DNA from: Dimargaris cristalligena
Taxonomy: Eukaryota; Kickxellomycota; Dimargaritomycetes; Dimargaritales; Dimargaritaceae
Length of the DNA stretch: 64,000 nt
Direction of reading: 5' to 3'
Assembly: GCA_027576995.1 (NCBI GenBank)
Contig: JANBQC010000039.1
Coordinates: 19,421-83,420, forward strand
The notes beneath the pieces were generated by a model. That model had not been told where the DNA came from and did not search any database. It saw nothing but the letters and a program-made list of their open reading frames with translations. Below are positions 23,751-36,600 of the stretch, piece by piece. Position numbers and translations under genes: made by a program. The first letter of the stretch is position 1. Every line of letters begins with the position of its first letter.

Positions 23751-26023
23751 AATTTAGAAATGAAATGAAATGTGATATGTATAATCAATGGTAAATGACG
23801 AAGGGATTGTAATGTTGATAGACGTGTAGCGCAGTAGAAAGGTGGGCTGAAAGAATAGATAGATTGATAGATATATGGCTATAGATGGATTATGAAAACC
23901 AATTGGAAATATACGGAGTTTATGAGAGTAAATGGTAGATGCTAAAGTGGAGACAGTGAGATGCGGCTATGCATTGCCTGAAGTATCTATCAGTGTAATT
24001 TTATGGAAATTGGGTTTAAAAGTTAGTGAAAATGGTCGACCAGAGGAATCTTTTTGGGTGATGAAAAGAGTGCGGATGCAAAAATGTCCAATGCGAGAGA
24101 GGTGTCAAGCGAACAAGCGGGGGAATAGAAGAAAGGGGGTGTGCAGTATGGAAAAGTGTAGAATGGAGAAATGCCTGTAATGGTGGGTAATGCGGGATGC
24201 CTTTCTATTTCATGCTCCAAAAGTCATGGACGTTTAATAGTAGAATACAAAAACAATAAGGGTGCAGAGAATAATAATGCTAATGGCAAAATAATAGGTG
24301 AAGAATAGGCGCAAAAGTCACTAAAGTCGGCGAGCCGGCCGGCCTATATATATCTTTTAACTAATGAAAATGTCACACACCCAATTCACTACGACAGGGC
24401 AATGCGAATGTGTGGGTGTGGGGGGAGGGGTGTTTTTTTTTGGCAGCGGGGCACTGCGAAGGACACGGGCCAAACGAGGGGAGCAGTGGGACGAGACGAG
24501 GATTGGCCATCGGTGGAACGAACGGGCGGATGAAATACAAAGTGGTACCCAGATCCTAAGGACTCGGTCACAATAAACACAAGGGCGAATATTAAAATAA
24601 TAGTAATGGAGGTAGGCTGGCGCGACAAGGGATAAAAATAAGCCCTCCTCCTCTTTCCTTCCCTTTCCCCCTCCCTGTTCGATCGACCATCGGCGGGCGG
24701 ACTCTCGAACGGCAACAATCGGGGACCCGGTCGACCTTACGAACGGAACAACAATCGGGGCCCCGACTTGACATTATATAGTGGGGCCAGGGGGGACAAT
24801 GACTCCTCCCCTCTTTTTACTACTCTCCCTTCTCCTTTCCTATTTCCTCTCGCTATCGCCAATATATACGGTGCCTTTGTCTTGTTTTTATATTTATTCG
24901 TTGCTTCCTCTCTCGCTCTTTGTTGAGCTCCTCTTCTCTCTCCCCTCCTGTTTCCTCCCCCCTTTCCCTTGCCTCCGTCTCTCTCTCCCTCTAGTCCACT
25001 ATCTCGTATCCCGAGGCCCCGAGTGATGCGATAGTCCCCTCGTCCCCACACTTTTTATATATGCCCACGGCCATTGTGGATCTTCCTTTGATATCCCCCT
25101 GCGGGTTCAATCCCCTCTTTTCCCCCCTTCTCCCTTTCCTTCACCGCCACGCTACCTCCCTATAGGGTTTTTAAGCGATTCCAATTTTTAGTGGAAAATG
25201 AGTTGTCCAGTTGAAGTCGACCCAGCCATGTATTACAAGGTTATGGGTGTGAGGAAGAGGAAGGTGTCTCAAGGTAGCCTCGACCCGTCTTCCCTACCTC
25301 CTCTCCCTTCTAACCATAGTCGGGGTTAAGCCTGGGACTTCTCTGCCAGGTGCACAAAAGTAGAGTCACAGAGAGGGGCGACTGTCAACCGCCCGCCAAC
25401 CGGGAATATTTGCGTTTCTCGTATGGTGTCTCTATTGAAATGATAGCACCTGCTCACGCGATACCATTTAAAGGCACTAGGGGCCTGCTTGTACCCGATC
25501 CTGCGGCAGTATCGCTCGTATTTATCGCCGAATCAAGAGACATCCCTTACTCTCTCAATACTGTCCGTCTATATTTATTTACACTGATCCTACCAAGTGC
25601 CCTGTAGGCGTGGCATTTCATAGTTAGACTAATCTAATCCCCCCAAATGCGAGATGCTGTACACCCTTTATTCCATTCAACCCATGAGGTCCTACCCTCC
25701 ATGCCCATTCACATGCATCTCAAACACTTGCCAAAAATAGGTATTAAGTTTCAAAACTCGGTGGGATATCTTATAATATAACTGGTTTATAGTGATATTT
25801 GGAAATATTTTAAAAAAACTTATACCTATACTTAAAAAAATCCTACTACATTTTAAAAATCGTTCTATAACTGCACGCTATCACTATAGGGACGGTATCC
25901 GACTAGTGCTATAGGTTTGGCAGAATATACCCCGTAAAAGGCCGGGCGCACCGTATCAGATGAACTAATCCTACTGGGGTTAGGCCTTGTCGAAATGAGA
26001 GGATATACCAACCATTTCCTACT
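23751..26023. other. Intergenic, pyrimidine-rich promoter-like segments, no firm gene
   Basis: Contains TATATA elements near 24775 and 25056, a long C/T-rich block at 24790–25000, and a short 43-codon frame at 25198–25329 followed by a possible acceptor near 25350. None of the frames has a recognisable domain. A hydrophobic minus-strand frame at 24389–24718 is not supported by any motif. Small untranslated exons of an unknown gene cannot be excluded. Confidence 0.35.
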
Positions 26024-26616
26024 CTAATTTCTACCATTGCGCATATTCAAATTGGGGCAATCGACTGACTCGAATTTTCCGGAGGGTGCCTGGAAGGCAG
26101 TGAGCCGACCCCCACTCACGCAGTTCGTATCGATACCAAAACTGTATCTAGATTCGGTAATCGTTTTCTTTCCGTCATGCCCGTATATCACTGTGACCCC
26201 ATCACTATCCGCCTGGTTCACTTGCGCGTGGCTAGCCTCCCATTCGTTCTGCCAATTCCGGTGGCTCGGGGTTTTTCTTTTGGGGTTGTTGAGGTTGGGC
26301 AACCAAGGTATATACATGGCAAAATCAGGGTCTTGTTCATGAATGGGGAGTCTGTAATCTATAGCAGCGTGGACGGCCACGTACGAACCATGCTCAGTAG
26401 GTAGCTGCAGGACCAAGGGACAGGATTCCAAGTATGTCCATTCTTTTTCGGTTATTGACCTGGTGTCATGAATATAATTATAATATAATTTCAATGGTCA
26501 GCGTTGTGAGTTACTATGGTCATAGTTATGGGAGGTGTGTAGTCTATCCGTAATATTAAAATATAGCAGGGGTTATCCATATTTAAAAGAAAAGATCCCT
26601 AAGCAATAGTTCCTCT

Positions 26617-26681
<65 letters not shown>

Positions 26682-27311
26682 TATTGGTATATATCACATT
26701 TTTACTTACCGCTCCAATTGATAAATCAAGCCTGGCGACTTAAGATTGATTTCTCCTTTCCTACGTTTCTCACGAATCTGAAACAGGATATCTTCGTGGT
26801 TTCCCCGCACGCAGTGGGCTTTATATTCCATGGCCAAGGCCAACACCTCGTGTGACTTGGGGCCCTTGTTAACCATATCGCCCAAAAGTATAAGGCGGTT
26901 TTCCAGAGGATTGAAATTGAGTTCATCCAGTTATACCTGCAAGGGATCGGCCATACCATGCACATCGCCTATAAAAATGTAACGTGCAACCATGGGTTCC
27001 TAGGGGAGTCTCTGGTAAAGTTGAACGGATTGGCCCCAGTGTGCTAGGACACGACCTTCCGGCGGAGTCAAGACCGGGTCAAGCGCACTGGCAATGGCCA
27101 GGTGCTGGGGCACCTTTTTGGCTTTGGGGGCAATCGTCTCCCAGCCATCATTATCGTCGTCGGTGTCGCCCATGGATAAAGCGGCAAAACTATTCATGGG
27201 AATACTCGGCACGTTGGCTCTCTTTACACCGTAGGTGGGTGGCAAGGCGCTCACTGAAATAGACGACCAGGCCAATGCGGCAGCCAAAACGGAGAGTCGG
27301 ACGGTGTACAT
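26024..27311 (-). pseudogene. Ppn2-type ApaH-like phosphatase with two in-frame stops
   Basis: Paralogue of the phosphatase at 12.7–13.9 kb with the same layout: signal peptide (LAAALAWSSISVSA), GDVHG, GDMVNKGP, RGNHED, AVHAAID and IYGHDGK. Exons read as 27311–26710 and 26459–26024, with GTAAGT donor and CACCAG acceptor at the same phase-2 position as the intact gene. In exon 1 a TAG at 27002–27000 (after YQRLP) and a TAA at 26933–26931 (after MADPLQV) interrupt an otherwise continuous frame; coding homology carries on straight through both. Metal-binding residues are all still present, so decay is probably recent, or the stops are read through or assembly errors. Nothing suggests an intron that would skip them. 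Confidence 0.75.
26617..26676. repeat. Compound (TA)n(GA)n microsatellite in intron
   Basis: A TA run to 26640 passes directly into a GA run to 26676. It sits within the intron of the minus-strand phosphatase pseudogene. Confidence 0.95.
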
Positions 27312-29212
27312 GGTTAATGTGTTGCTGTAAGGGATAGTTATAGGGGGAGGAAAATACGTGAAATACCGGGAGATTGGCCAATCGTATAGGCTAATGCTAA
27401 GAAGACGGGTCCGTGGGACGTGTGATTAGAAAAAAAAACGGCGGAGCGTTAGGGTACCCTTCAATGATCGGTATATTAAAGTGGCCTGGAATAGGGGGGG
27501 AGGGATGGGCTTGGAGTTAGGGAATATAGGCAGGGAAGTGAGGGCGGTGGCGGATAGCGAGCCTTTTTATAATGCGTGGTCTCAAAATATAATTGGTGAG
27601 TTGGCCCACTGTGGTAGACATGGTACAGATGGGTTCCCTCAACAAGGCCATGGCTACATCTTTGGCCAATACCACTGGGTTGGTGGCACATTGTAATACA
27701 TTTCCCCCTCACCCCCTTTTTGTGAGTAACGACGAGAGTGCCCAAGTCATTAATGGGATAATGAATGCATCGTGCAGCTAAACCACTGGATATTGGGTTT
27801 GGCGGGATATTCACGTCCTCCGGTAGTTTCGTTTTCCTGGCCAAATCTTATGTTAGGATGTCCTCTTAATTGTTTTGCGGAATAGGCCAGGATAATCAAC
27901 CGAAATACATTGGTCATAGCCGGGTATGGAACAGACAGGGGTTTCAAAGTAATAATGCAGCTCCGAGGCATAGACATAGGGTCGACAAGTTATTTAAACC
28001 ATGCTTTCGAAATACGGACACCCCCTCCTCCTCGTCGAAAGATAAGTCGTCCAATTCCGAATAAAAGGACGGTCCAATTAGATTGAGTCTGACATTCATT
28101 TTTATTGGCAGTAGTAACCTAGTAGGACATGCAGATAATTTATTTTAGCTAGACTGTGGGCCCCAGGGAAGAATATACAGAATTGCGTACGTATAGTTTT
28201 GAACTAACGGTAGTGTAGAGTAGAAGGTTTAAGGGCCCCCTCCCATAAAAGGTATGTGGTACGGAATTATACCTTCGGTGTATGTGCCTACAAAATACGG
28301 AGGGTATAGCCGCGAATCACATCCATTGAAGCGAACGTTGGTGAGGGTGGGCTTCGTCCCAGTTAGTTGATGTCGTCGGATTAGTAGTGGTGAAGCTTAC
28401 GGCCGGCCGGAGGGATGTCGAGCAGGTATAGCGACAAAAATTGTGGCGTGTGTGTGGGGGGGGGAGGTACACTTAGCTGGCCTAAACTCAGAGGGACTAA
28501 TTGGCCATGGCGTAGGTTGAAGCTAAGCTTCAATATCGAGAAATAGAGAGGGTCGGGGGTAATGGAATTTTCAATCCCGAGGGATAGTAGTGGTATTTTG
28601 CACCAAATGGTTACATGGTATCCCTATAAATAAGACCAATGAACTTTAGAGTACTGGCCCCGCCGACAGGTGTGTTATATTGCGCTTATCTGTTGCCGCC
28701 TGGCTCTCGTCCCCATGGTATCCGTATGATATACGGGGGTTTGCGGCCACTTGTGCCCCCTCCACAGTAAAGGGTGGTGACGACATAATTGTTGCACTTG
28801 CCCCGGGACAGTCAATATAGTGCGCCTAGGGTTTGATTAGTAATGAATGCTGGGAAAAGGGGAAAGTTATCTGATGGGGGAACTAAATCAAGCCAATGGA
28901 AACCACGCCCAGCGTGTTCCCTTCTAAGCATATTATGCGAGGGAAGGGGTTATTTGCCACTTACTTCTCTTACTTTCTCTCTTTCGGCTACTACTCCCCC
29001 TCCCTACCAGTCCCCACTATATTCTTTAATATTTTGTTCCCCCCATTTGTTTCTTTCAGTTCTGTATCCGGCCTTGGCTTTTCTGTTTACCGCATCTAGC
29101 CCTTAGCCCCGTTGCATTGCGCTATCCCCCTTTTGTTTTCCCCTTCACGTCTGTCCATTATCCCCATTACTCGTTTGTTTGTTCGTTTATCCTAGCTTCC
29201 ATATTACCAACC
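27312..29212. other. Intergenic, no firm gene
   Basis: Divergent spacer between the minus-strand phosphatase pseudogene and the Cfd1 gene. A TATAAA-like motif near 28625, poly-G at 28458–28466 and a pyrimidine-rich leader at 28960–29200 are visible. The minus-strand frame at 27476–27844 has no recognisable domain and was not called. Confidence 0.35.
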
Positions 29213-30378
29213 ATGTCCGACGGTGCCGACGCCCTTATCGAGCGGCTCAAGACCGTTAAACACATTTGGCTCGTTCTCTCGGGTAAAGGTGGGGTAGGCA
29301 AGTCCTCCGTCAGTACTCAGTTGGCCCTCTCCCTTTACAATGCCGGCCAGCGCGTGGGGATTCTGGACATTGACCTGTGCGGCCCTAGTATTCCCCGCAT
29401 GCTCGGGGTCGAAAACCAACCGGTACGCCAGGCCTCCTCCGGCTGGGTACCCGTGTACGTCGACCAGTCCGAACAACGCCTGTGTTGCATGTCCATTGCG
29501 TTTTTGCTCGCGAATAAGGACGACTCGGTCGTGTGGCGGGGTCCCAAGAAAAGCGCCATGATTAAACAGTTCTTGTCCGACGTTATGTGGGGCGACCTCG
29601 ACTACCTCATTATTGATACACCACCGGGTAAGTCAATGTTTATTTATTCGGTGCTCGTTGGGAGGGGTGGGTTATTGGTATTGGTAAGCCTCGTGAGTCA
29701 AAACTACCAGCCCCATTTAACCCGCCCCGGTTCTCCCCACCCGGCTTTTCATTAATTTACGCGATATCAGCCGACCTTTCCCGTTATTTGCACCCACTCA
29801 CCCCTCGCATTCCCCCTATTCCTTTATATTCCAAACTACCTTTAGGCACATCCGACGAACATATCTCCATTGTCGAATTCCTTCGGGCCGTCAACCCCGA
29901 CGGTGCGGTCCTCGTCACCACCCCCCAGAATGTGGCCTTGGCTGATGTCCGCAAAGAACTCAACTTCTGCCGCAAAGTACGCCTGCCCATCCTGGGAGTC
30001 ATTGAAAACATGAGTGGGTACATTTGTCCACACTGTGCCGACTGCACCAACGTATTCTCGTCGGGCGGTGGCGAAAAAATGGCCGAGGAATTTAACATTC
30101 CTTTCCTGGGTCGGGTGCCCATTGATCCTAGTCTTACCCTAATGCTCGAAGCGGGCCAAGCCAATGACTTTAACGGCGTGGACGGGGTGACTGAAACAGG
30201 CGAACAACAACAACAACAACATTCGTCACCGAATAAGGGACCGGAACGGGAGGCATCTCCTCCTCCTCTCCCCCAGGTGCCTTCGCTACCCGAGCGGTTC
30301 TTGAAATCACAATTAGCACCCGTCTTCGCCGAAATTACACAAAAACTTATTGCCCAGCAACCGAAATCATCTGACTAA
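29213..30378 (+). CDS. CFD1: Cytosolic Fe-S scaffold P-loop ATPase, Cfd1/Nubp2 type
   Basis: Mrp/NBP35-family ATPase that assembles Fe-S clusters for cytosolic and nuclear proteins together with Nbp35. Exons 29213–29627 and 29846–30378 (CCGG|GTAAGT, CTTTAG|GC; phase 1) encode 315 residues. The deviant P-loop [10 protein letters not shown] is at residues 23–32, [14 protein letters not shown] follows, and the IIDTPPG switch spans the splice. The bridging cluster motif CPHC is at about residues 199–202. It lacks the N-terminal four-cysteine ferredoxin-like segment of Nbp35, which points to Cfd1/Nubp2. A glutamine run (coded by CAA repeats) and a Pro-rich insert near residues 228–255 are extra to the family. 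Start chosen at the ATG just before the conserved [10 protein letters not shown] helix. Confidence 0.93.
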
Positions 30379-31619
30379 ACTGCGGAGCTGGCTACTTTTT
30401 TTTTTTTAGATAACAAAAATAGGTTTTTACATGTATCCACCATCACCAAAACATTATCCACACTCCACTTGAATTTTGGGCCTACTTTATATTCGCTATA
30501 CCTACATCCTAAACAATGAAAAGTTTATCACTGTAATCCTTCACTTGCATTGCCCTCGTATCCCCATAGCAGTGTTTATTCCTTTTGAGTATCTTGTCTT
30601 GGGTTTAGAGATTCTGACAAATAAAGTGGAGCGCGCTGTTAGTTTAGTAAAGACCTTGTCTAATAATTGGATTGTACCCTTCGGTAATTTAGAAATACCA
30701 GTTAGTTAGACACGGTGGATGCGTCTATTTAATGGCCAATCATCTCCATGTATTAGGGGAGGTGGGCAATAGAGCTACATTATGCGCTCAAAGCAAATAT
30801 TATTGACATTGATGGTAGATGCCAACCCAAAACTATTCCCAAATGTATCCCCTATTCCGGTTATACGACGCCTGGGGTACAACTAGAGTTGAGTTTCCAA
30901 TAGTGAGTGGTAGGTATTTGTATTTTAAAGCCTAAATATCGTATTGATGAACGGCTAGACTGGGCTGAGGTTGTTTTAAATGCCTTTCTGAACCTCATAC
31001 AGTTCCCCAACTGGAGTTGAATTTGGCGTTCCTATTAATTGCATTAATCCACCAAGATTTACCGATACCCACAATCATAACTATTGTAAGCACACATTAG
31101 TTGGTCTGTCCCCTCGCCATTTTTAAATAATAATCCAACTCCTCGAATATAGAACTACATTTCCCATCCCCCACTTCTGGCTATCTTATTCATTGTTACT
31201 AATGTCTCGATTCCCAAAAGTTCTTCTGTTGACCCATTAATTTATAAATAGCCTCTCCCACTTGAGCCTTATATATCGCCGATATTCCTCTTTTACTAGC
31301 TAGGGTCATGATAGGACGACTCAATATTTGGTATAGTAGACTTAGGAATGAGGATGCGGGACTAGGTTTCCCCTTCAGGATGGTCTGGCGTCTATATAGC
31401 GGGCCACCGGCTCACAGGAAGGGAAGGGGTGCTCCACATATCCGAAGGATTGGCCCTAAGAATGATAAACTACATGCCCGGTGGATACCATCGGAGAATA
31501 CTAACGAGTGTTGAAGAACACGGAAAATGCCTTTGGAAATAAGGATGATTATTCGGAGAATTAGTAGTGCTTAAGGATTTATCACTAAATATTCAATAAT
31601 TTATTTTTCCTTAGTGTAA
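30379..31619. other. Intergenic, no gene seen
   Basis: AT-rich spacer after Cfd1 with a T tract at 30398–30408. Short frames at 30476–30709 and 31308–31514 show no domain. Confidence 0.4.
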
Positions 31620-32179
31620 TTTATGTTCATCTTTAATGTATAAAATGGTTACACTGGTGGTATTAGCCGTTTACATGAACAAACTAATATATTAATAAAA
31701 TGTGATTGTGCAAAATCCCAGCTATATATCTTGCCTGTGGAAATGTTTGACTACATAGTGCAAAACGGGGGGAAAACTCACCCCAATGATAAAATTATCT
31801 AGTGTTAGTGCCTCTTGAGTATGACAAGGCCACATCCCCCAAGGTAATTAAACCCAGGGACCCCACCAGATTTGATAGAGGTAGGTTGTCAGCTAAGGTT
31901 GCAGATTGAGTCACGCCTAGTCTCTTGATAATAAGTTGTTGAAGAATATATTCCTACATATTCTTTATCATGTCCTGTTTCACCCAATTATGTTAGTTTA
32001 TTCTGCTATTATAAGATCATTTATATTAGCCACTTATGTTTCACCCTATCAAAATTACAGTTCAATAAAACTAGCCACCTAGAGGCACTTACTGTCCTCT
32101 AGCTACTTTTTACCCTTACTTCCAGTTTTATTTTCTTTATATCCTTAGTATTCCAATAACTTTCATCAGGCAGGGGTAG

Positions 32180-32880
32180 ACCAGTCTCCTATAATGTAAA
32201 TGACCAGTGGCTCAACAAGACTGATGCACAGATGGGAACATTGACCTAGTCAGTATTACAGTATGTGTAACATGGTTTGTGTGTTGTAAGGAGGTGGAAT
32301 GGGCTGTTTAGCCACCTGCTTACTCCCAGCTTTGGTCCCAGCTACCATGATACCATGGGCTTCTATGCTAAATAGTACTTTTATAGTTCTGTGGATAAGC
32401 CAAGAGAAGTTTCAGGAGGGGCTGTATTATATCTATTCTTGATTTCAGGCTACGTTAGTGTGCTAGGTTAAAAACAGTTGGGGTTACAATTGTTATTAGA
32501 CTGAAGGGTGGTTTATATGGATGTGGGCCACATTTAGAAGGGGTCTATTTTGAAAAATAGTTTTGCTATACCTAACCCTATAATGGTAATATCTCTGTAT
32601 AGGGCTTATAGGAGGGTACCAATAGATGGGTTCCAAGGGTCCAGTGTTTCAATAGAGAGGTGATCTGGTGACAACCAATGAGCAAACATGCATATTTTGC
32701 TTTCAGCAATAGTATAGATTACCCCCATTCCTTCAGCTTTCTTTGCCAGTTCTTTATTTTGATTATAAATTCCCTCCTGTGTTATTAACAGCAGGATATA
32801 TCTAAATACCTGTAGTTGTGGTACAGTTAGGGTAATACTATGAGACTTATTTTGATAGTAGCCAATAGAGTTAACAATAT
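32180..32880 (+). repeat. ~700-bp dispersed repeat, CpG-poor copy D1
   Basis: Aligns in the same orientation with 43868–44578 over its whole length. Shared blocks include GACCTAGTC, TTTCAGGCT, GTATAGGGCT, CTCTCTATTTTGATTATGAATTCC (in D1 with changes) and GAGTTAACAATAT. Most differences are C to T or G to A in this copy. A minus-strand frame (32606–32880) is conserved between copies, but I do not recognise it. Confidence 0.7.
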
Positions 32881-32884
32881 GGGA

Positions 32885-33000
32885 AAGGTTCAGCCAGACT
32901 GTATAATGATAAATCCATTGGATGAGGCAAAAACCACTGGTTAATAATGGATCTCTCATATGTTTTCCCATGCACATTATCCAAAACCTTATACATCTAC
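32885..33000 (+). mobile_element. MITE-like element, copy c
   Basis: Starts GGTTCAGCCAGACTGTATAA, contains AAATCCATTGGATGAGGCAA and ends near CCAAAACCTTATACATC. It lies between repeat D1 and the left inverted arm. Confidence 0.55.
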
Positions 33001-33009
33001 ACTGAATTA

Positions 33010-33600
33010 TACCTGCTGGCCCTCCTAATCTAACCTAAATCCAGACTTAATGATTGTCCACCCTTAGTAGGCCTTATAACACCATATTAACCCTCCTATA
33101 GTCACCCTCAGTACTATGTAATTGTCATTTATTATATAACCCTTCTCCTTCCGGCCCCAATGCTTCACAAAAAATCACTCAACCTGCTGATCCAAAGACT
33201 CTTCCAGTTCCCATGAGAGTTTTCCAGATATAAAGCCCATCTGGTTGGTCTGTAATATAGTTTAGTAGTATCTCCCCTTGGGACCTCCCTCTGGAGCTGT
33301 CCCTGTGTATATATAACTAGGCCCCATCATAGACTAGTTCAATTCCTTAGCTTATTCATATCCCCTAGTTTACCTCAATAAACTCTATATACACCTACCC
33401 CCCTTTGTACTAACTAGTAAGTGTGCCTGCTGCACATCCCTTGTATATACCTGCACTTATCCTTTATTGGGTTAGTACAGTGCCCCATCTTAATGCTAGT
33501 AGCCCGCTTTACTGAGTCTAAGCCCTGCCTACTATTAGAAGCCTATCCCTGGGACTCTTAATGGACTAAGAGTGGTTAACTTGGGTGACAGTAGCATAAT
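33010..33600 (+). repeat. Left inverted arm flanking the NRPS pseudogene
   Basis: About 590 bases that align, in reverse complement, with 39005–39612. Shared landmarks in order are ACCATATTAACC, CAGTACTATG, CTGATCCAAAGACTCTT, TATATATAACTAGGCCCCAT, CTAGTTCAATTCC, CAATAAACTCTATATA, CTACTATTAGAAGCCTATCC and ATGGACTAAGAGTGGT. A TATATAA-like element and a later AATAAA give it a look of a retroelement LTR, but the two copies face inward in opposite orientation. No coding is evident. Confidence 0.7.
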
Positions 33601-36600
33601 AGTAGTACTAAATAGTAGATATAAAAGAGTGAGCCAAGTGATTTCAGGGCTCTCTAGGTCTAATAAGGGATCAAATATATATACATTCCTACTGCTGAAA
33701 TACAATTCTGCTAAGGCAAGGGCATAATAGACCTGTGCACTATTAATTAAAAGTAGTGTAGGTTCAGTTGGGCTCTAGCTGGATATGAATTTCAGACTAA
33801 TACCAGAGCTACTAGTTTTAGCCATAGTGTATTGGGTAGACTCTGTATTGTAGCTAGTTACAGTGGTACCACAAGTTAGTATCTTGATTAATTTAGTATT
33901 CTTAGAGAAGTGGATTGAGTACTCATCAGGAAAAGTGTTTGGGAGCCATACTGCATGTACCTTAGTTATTTCTAAACATTGGGTTATCTGTTTAATAGTC
34001 CTGGTATATGACTGAACTACTAGGCATATATTAATTTTGATTTCTACTACTAGACATATAAATAACTAGATAATGTCTCCCATAAGGGCCATGATAGTTA
34101 GCAGGTAACCTAATACTATACTGCTAGTGCATAGTATAAGGGAATCAGCCAGATGGTTGAGCTGTCTAACTGATAGTATTAGATCATTGCCCTGGTAAAC
34201 TAAATGGTCTGGATAGTTATGAACAATACTATCCCAAACTTGAGCCAGAGACTGAGAGCTTAGGACAGATGAGGGATTGCAAACACTGGGGGTCCAGCCA
34301 TTAGTTGATAGCTGTACTAATGGGTTACTAAGAGTAAATCAATCAACTGGAGTCTGGGGATCACACACTAATATTTATTCTAGAACTACCTGTATCATTT
34401 CCACTAGCTGGGTTATTGCAATCTCTGAGTATACAGTATTAATGTAAGACATTCTGACTTGGATAGAGGAGGGCAGGTCCACAAAATTGACAGTTAGAGG
34501 ATAGTGAGTAAACCCATGGATAATAATATCTGATAGAGCAATTTTGGGGAATTGGCTAGAAACTAGGTCAGGGAAGTTCTCAAAGCCCAGGAGTGTATGG
34601 AAAAGAGGGCCTGTCTAGCCTAATCCATTCCACTGGGAAATATCAGTAAGTTGAGAGTGTTCAAAAGGAATCATGTCTACTTGGTCCTTATGGAGAGATT
34701 GTAGCTATGGCTCAAAAGGAGAACTGTTTAGGCAACCCCTATATGGTACTATATTAGTACAGGGTCCAATAACTTGGTCTATAGCAGGGATATTTAAATT
34801 TTGACCTGATAGAATTATACCAAAAGTCACATCATCCTGGTTAAGTAGCCGGCCAAAAACTACAGCATAAGCAGCCCGGAATAGGGTTGCTATTGATATA
34901 CCTAGAGTTTGAGTAGATTGGAGTAATTGGGCTTTAGAAATATTGAGTGGTGTTGAATATGATGCATAACCAGGTATACCAATATAGTCTGGGTATAACA
35001 GAGGGGCTGGTGTAACTATTGCATTGTATAGGTAGTTGGTCCAAAATACCCATGCTAATGTGGGATCTGATTGTTATATATATTTAACTATAGTTGGGAA
35101 GCTAGTCTGGGGTGGGGATACAGCCAATTTGGGATTGTGGTAGGCTACTATCCACTCTTGGAGGAGCAAGGGTAATGACTAGCCATCCATTAATGAGTGG
35201 TGGATAGTAATAATGGTATCATGGACTAGATTATCAGTAGTAGGAAATACATGATTGCAAATCATATGTTCTTGGAGGGTAAATCCCTGTTGCTGGTTCT
35301 TAATAAAAAATGTCTCAAGAGAATCAAGAGGCTGTTCCGCAATAGTCCAGGAAGTAGGTAAGGAGGATATCACCACTTGGAGGAATCCTTGGGATAAAGT
35401 ATTGGGTGATTCAAGGAAAAGTGTGCACAGAGGGGAATATTGGTTATCTACAGAGGCCCAGGCCTGGACCAGTCAATCAGGATCCAGTTGACCAGTTATT
35501 TTCATTGCCATTTGGACAAGATATGTTGATGGGTCTGAAGCTAGGTTCATAAGGCCACCCTGGACTGCAATACAGGGTAATATATCTTCAACTTGGGCCA
35601 AGGGAATACCTCGTTGGTGGATTTGGGCAAGGATATTCTGGAACCCAGTATCAGAAATAGACAGATGCAGAAAGTCATATTTAGTGAGAATAGATTCAGG
35701 TATCATATTGTCTAACTGTGCACTTATACCAGTAAGCTCAGTCAGATTATGATGCCAACTGGACATAATCTTGATAATACTATCCTTGTAGTAAACCCGG
35801 GGGTTATACTCCATAATCAATTGGAGACAGTCACCAACCATTGTAGGCATGGGGTTGAGATCAAAAATGACAAAGTCCTGAGATGAAAAATCATGTAGTC
35901 CAAAGGAATTAGACCATTCAATAGATAGTGGATTACCACTCAGGGGAGTACCTGGGTTGGTAAATTGACCAAAGTAATTGAATTGAACATCCATTCTCTT
36001 AGGTGTCTTAGCTATCAGTTTACACCTCTCATCAGTATTGACACCTGGCATGTATTTGATTACTGAGTAAATGAATCCTTTGCCTGGAATTGTCTGTAAG
36101 GCCTCTTTTGTATGTTGCAAAAGCTCCAAGAGCGACTGTCCTGGTTGGATTCGGAGTACCAATGGATAGGGGGAGGTAAACCAACCTACAGTACGAGTGA
36201 TATTTTGATCAGCAGCCCAGGGTTCCCGACCATGACCCTCCATACAGAATTATATCTGGTTAACACCAATGGTAGTAGAAAAGGCGTGTGCAAATGTGGC
36301 CAGTAGTAAATCTTGAAGGGTAACTCGCCATTGGGGGGCTAGCTGGAATAGAAGAGGGTTGGTAGACTTAGCATCAAAATCCAAAGACACAGAGAGGCGG
36401 GCTACAGGATAATCCTCAATACTGATCTCTGGTGGAGGTAGTAGAGAGTAGATATCGGGGATTGGGTGGTTGGGATCCATCTGTGTAGGCCAAATGTCTG
36501 CGGAGAGAGTACTGCAGTAATCAGCCAATTGGGTAGCCCAGGTTTGGAATGACATTGTCTTTGGTGGAAGGGGTTTGCTAAGCAATAGTGAATTTAAATC

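Noticed and set aside
24389..24718. Minus-strand hydrophobic 109-residue frame
   Set aside because: Low-complexity Arg/Pro/Ser ends, no motif and no promoter context; coding potential not supported.
25198..25607. Short frames at 25198–25329 and 25350–25607 as a two-exon gene
   Set aside because: A possible acceptor exists, but neither piece resembles a known protein and the donor is weak.
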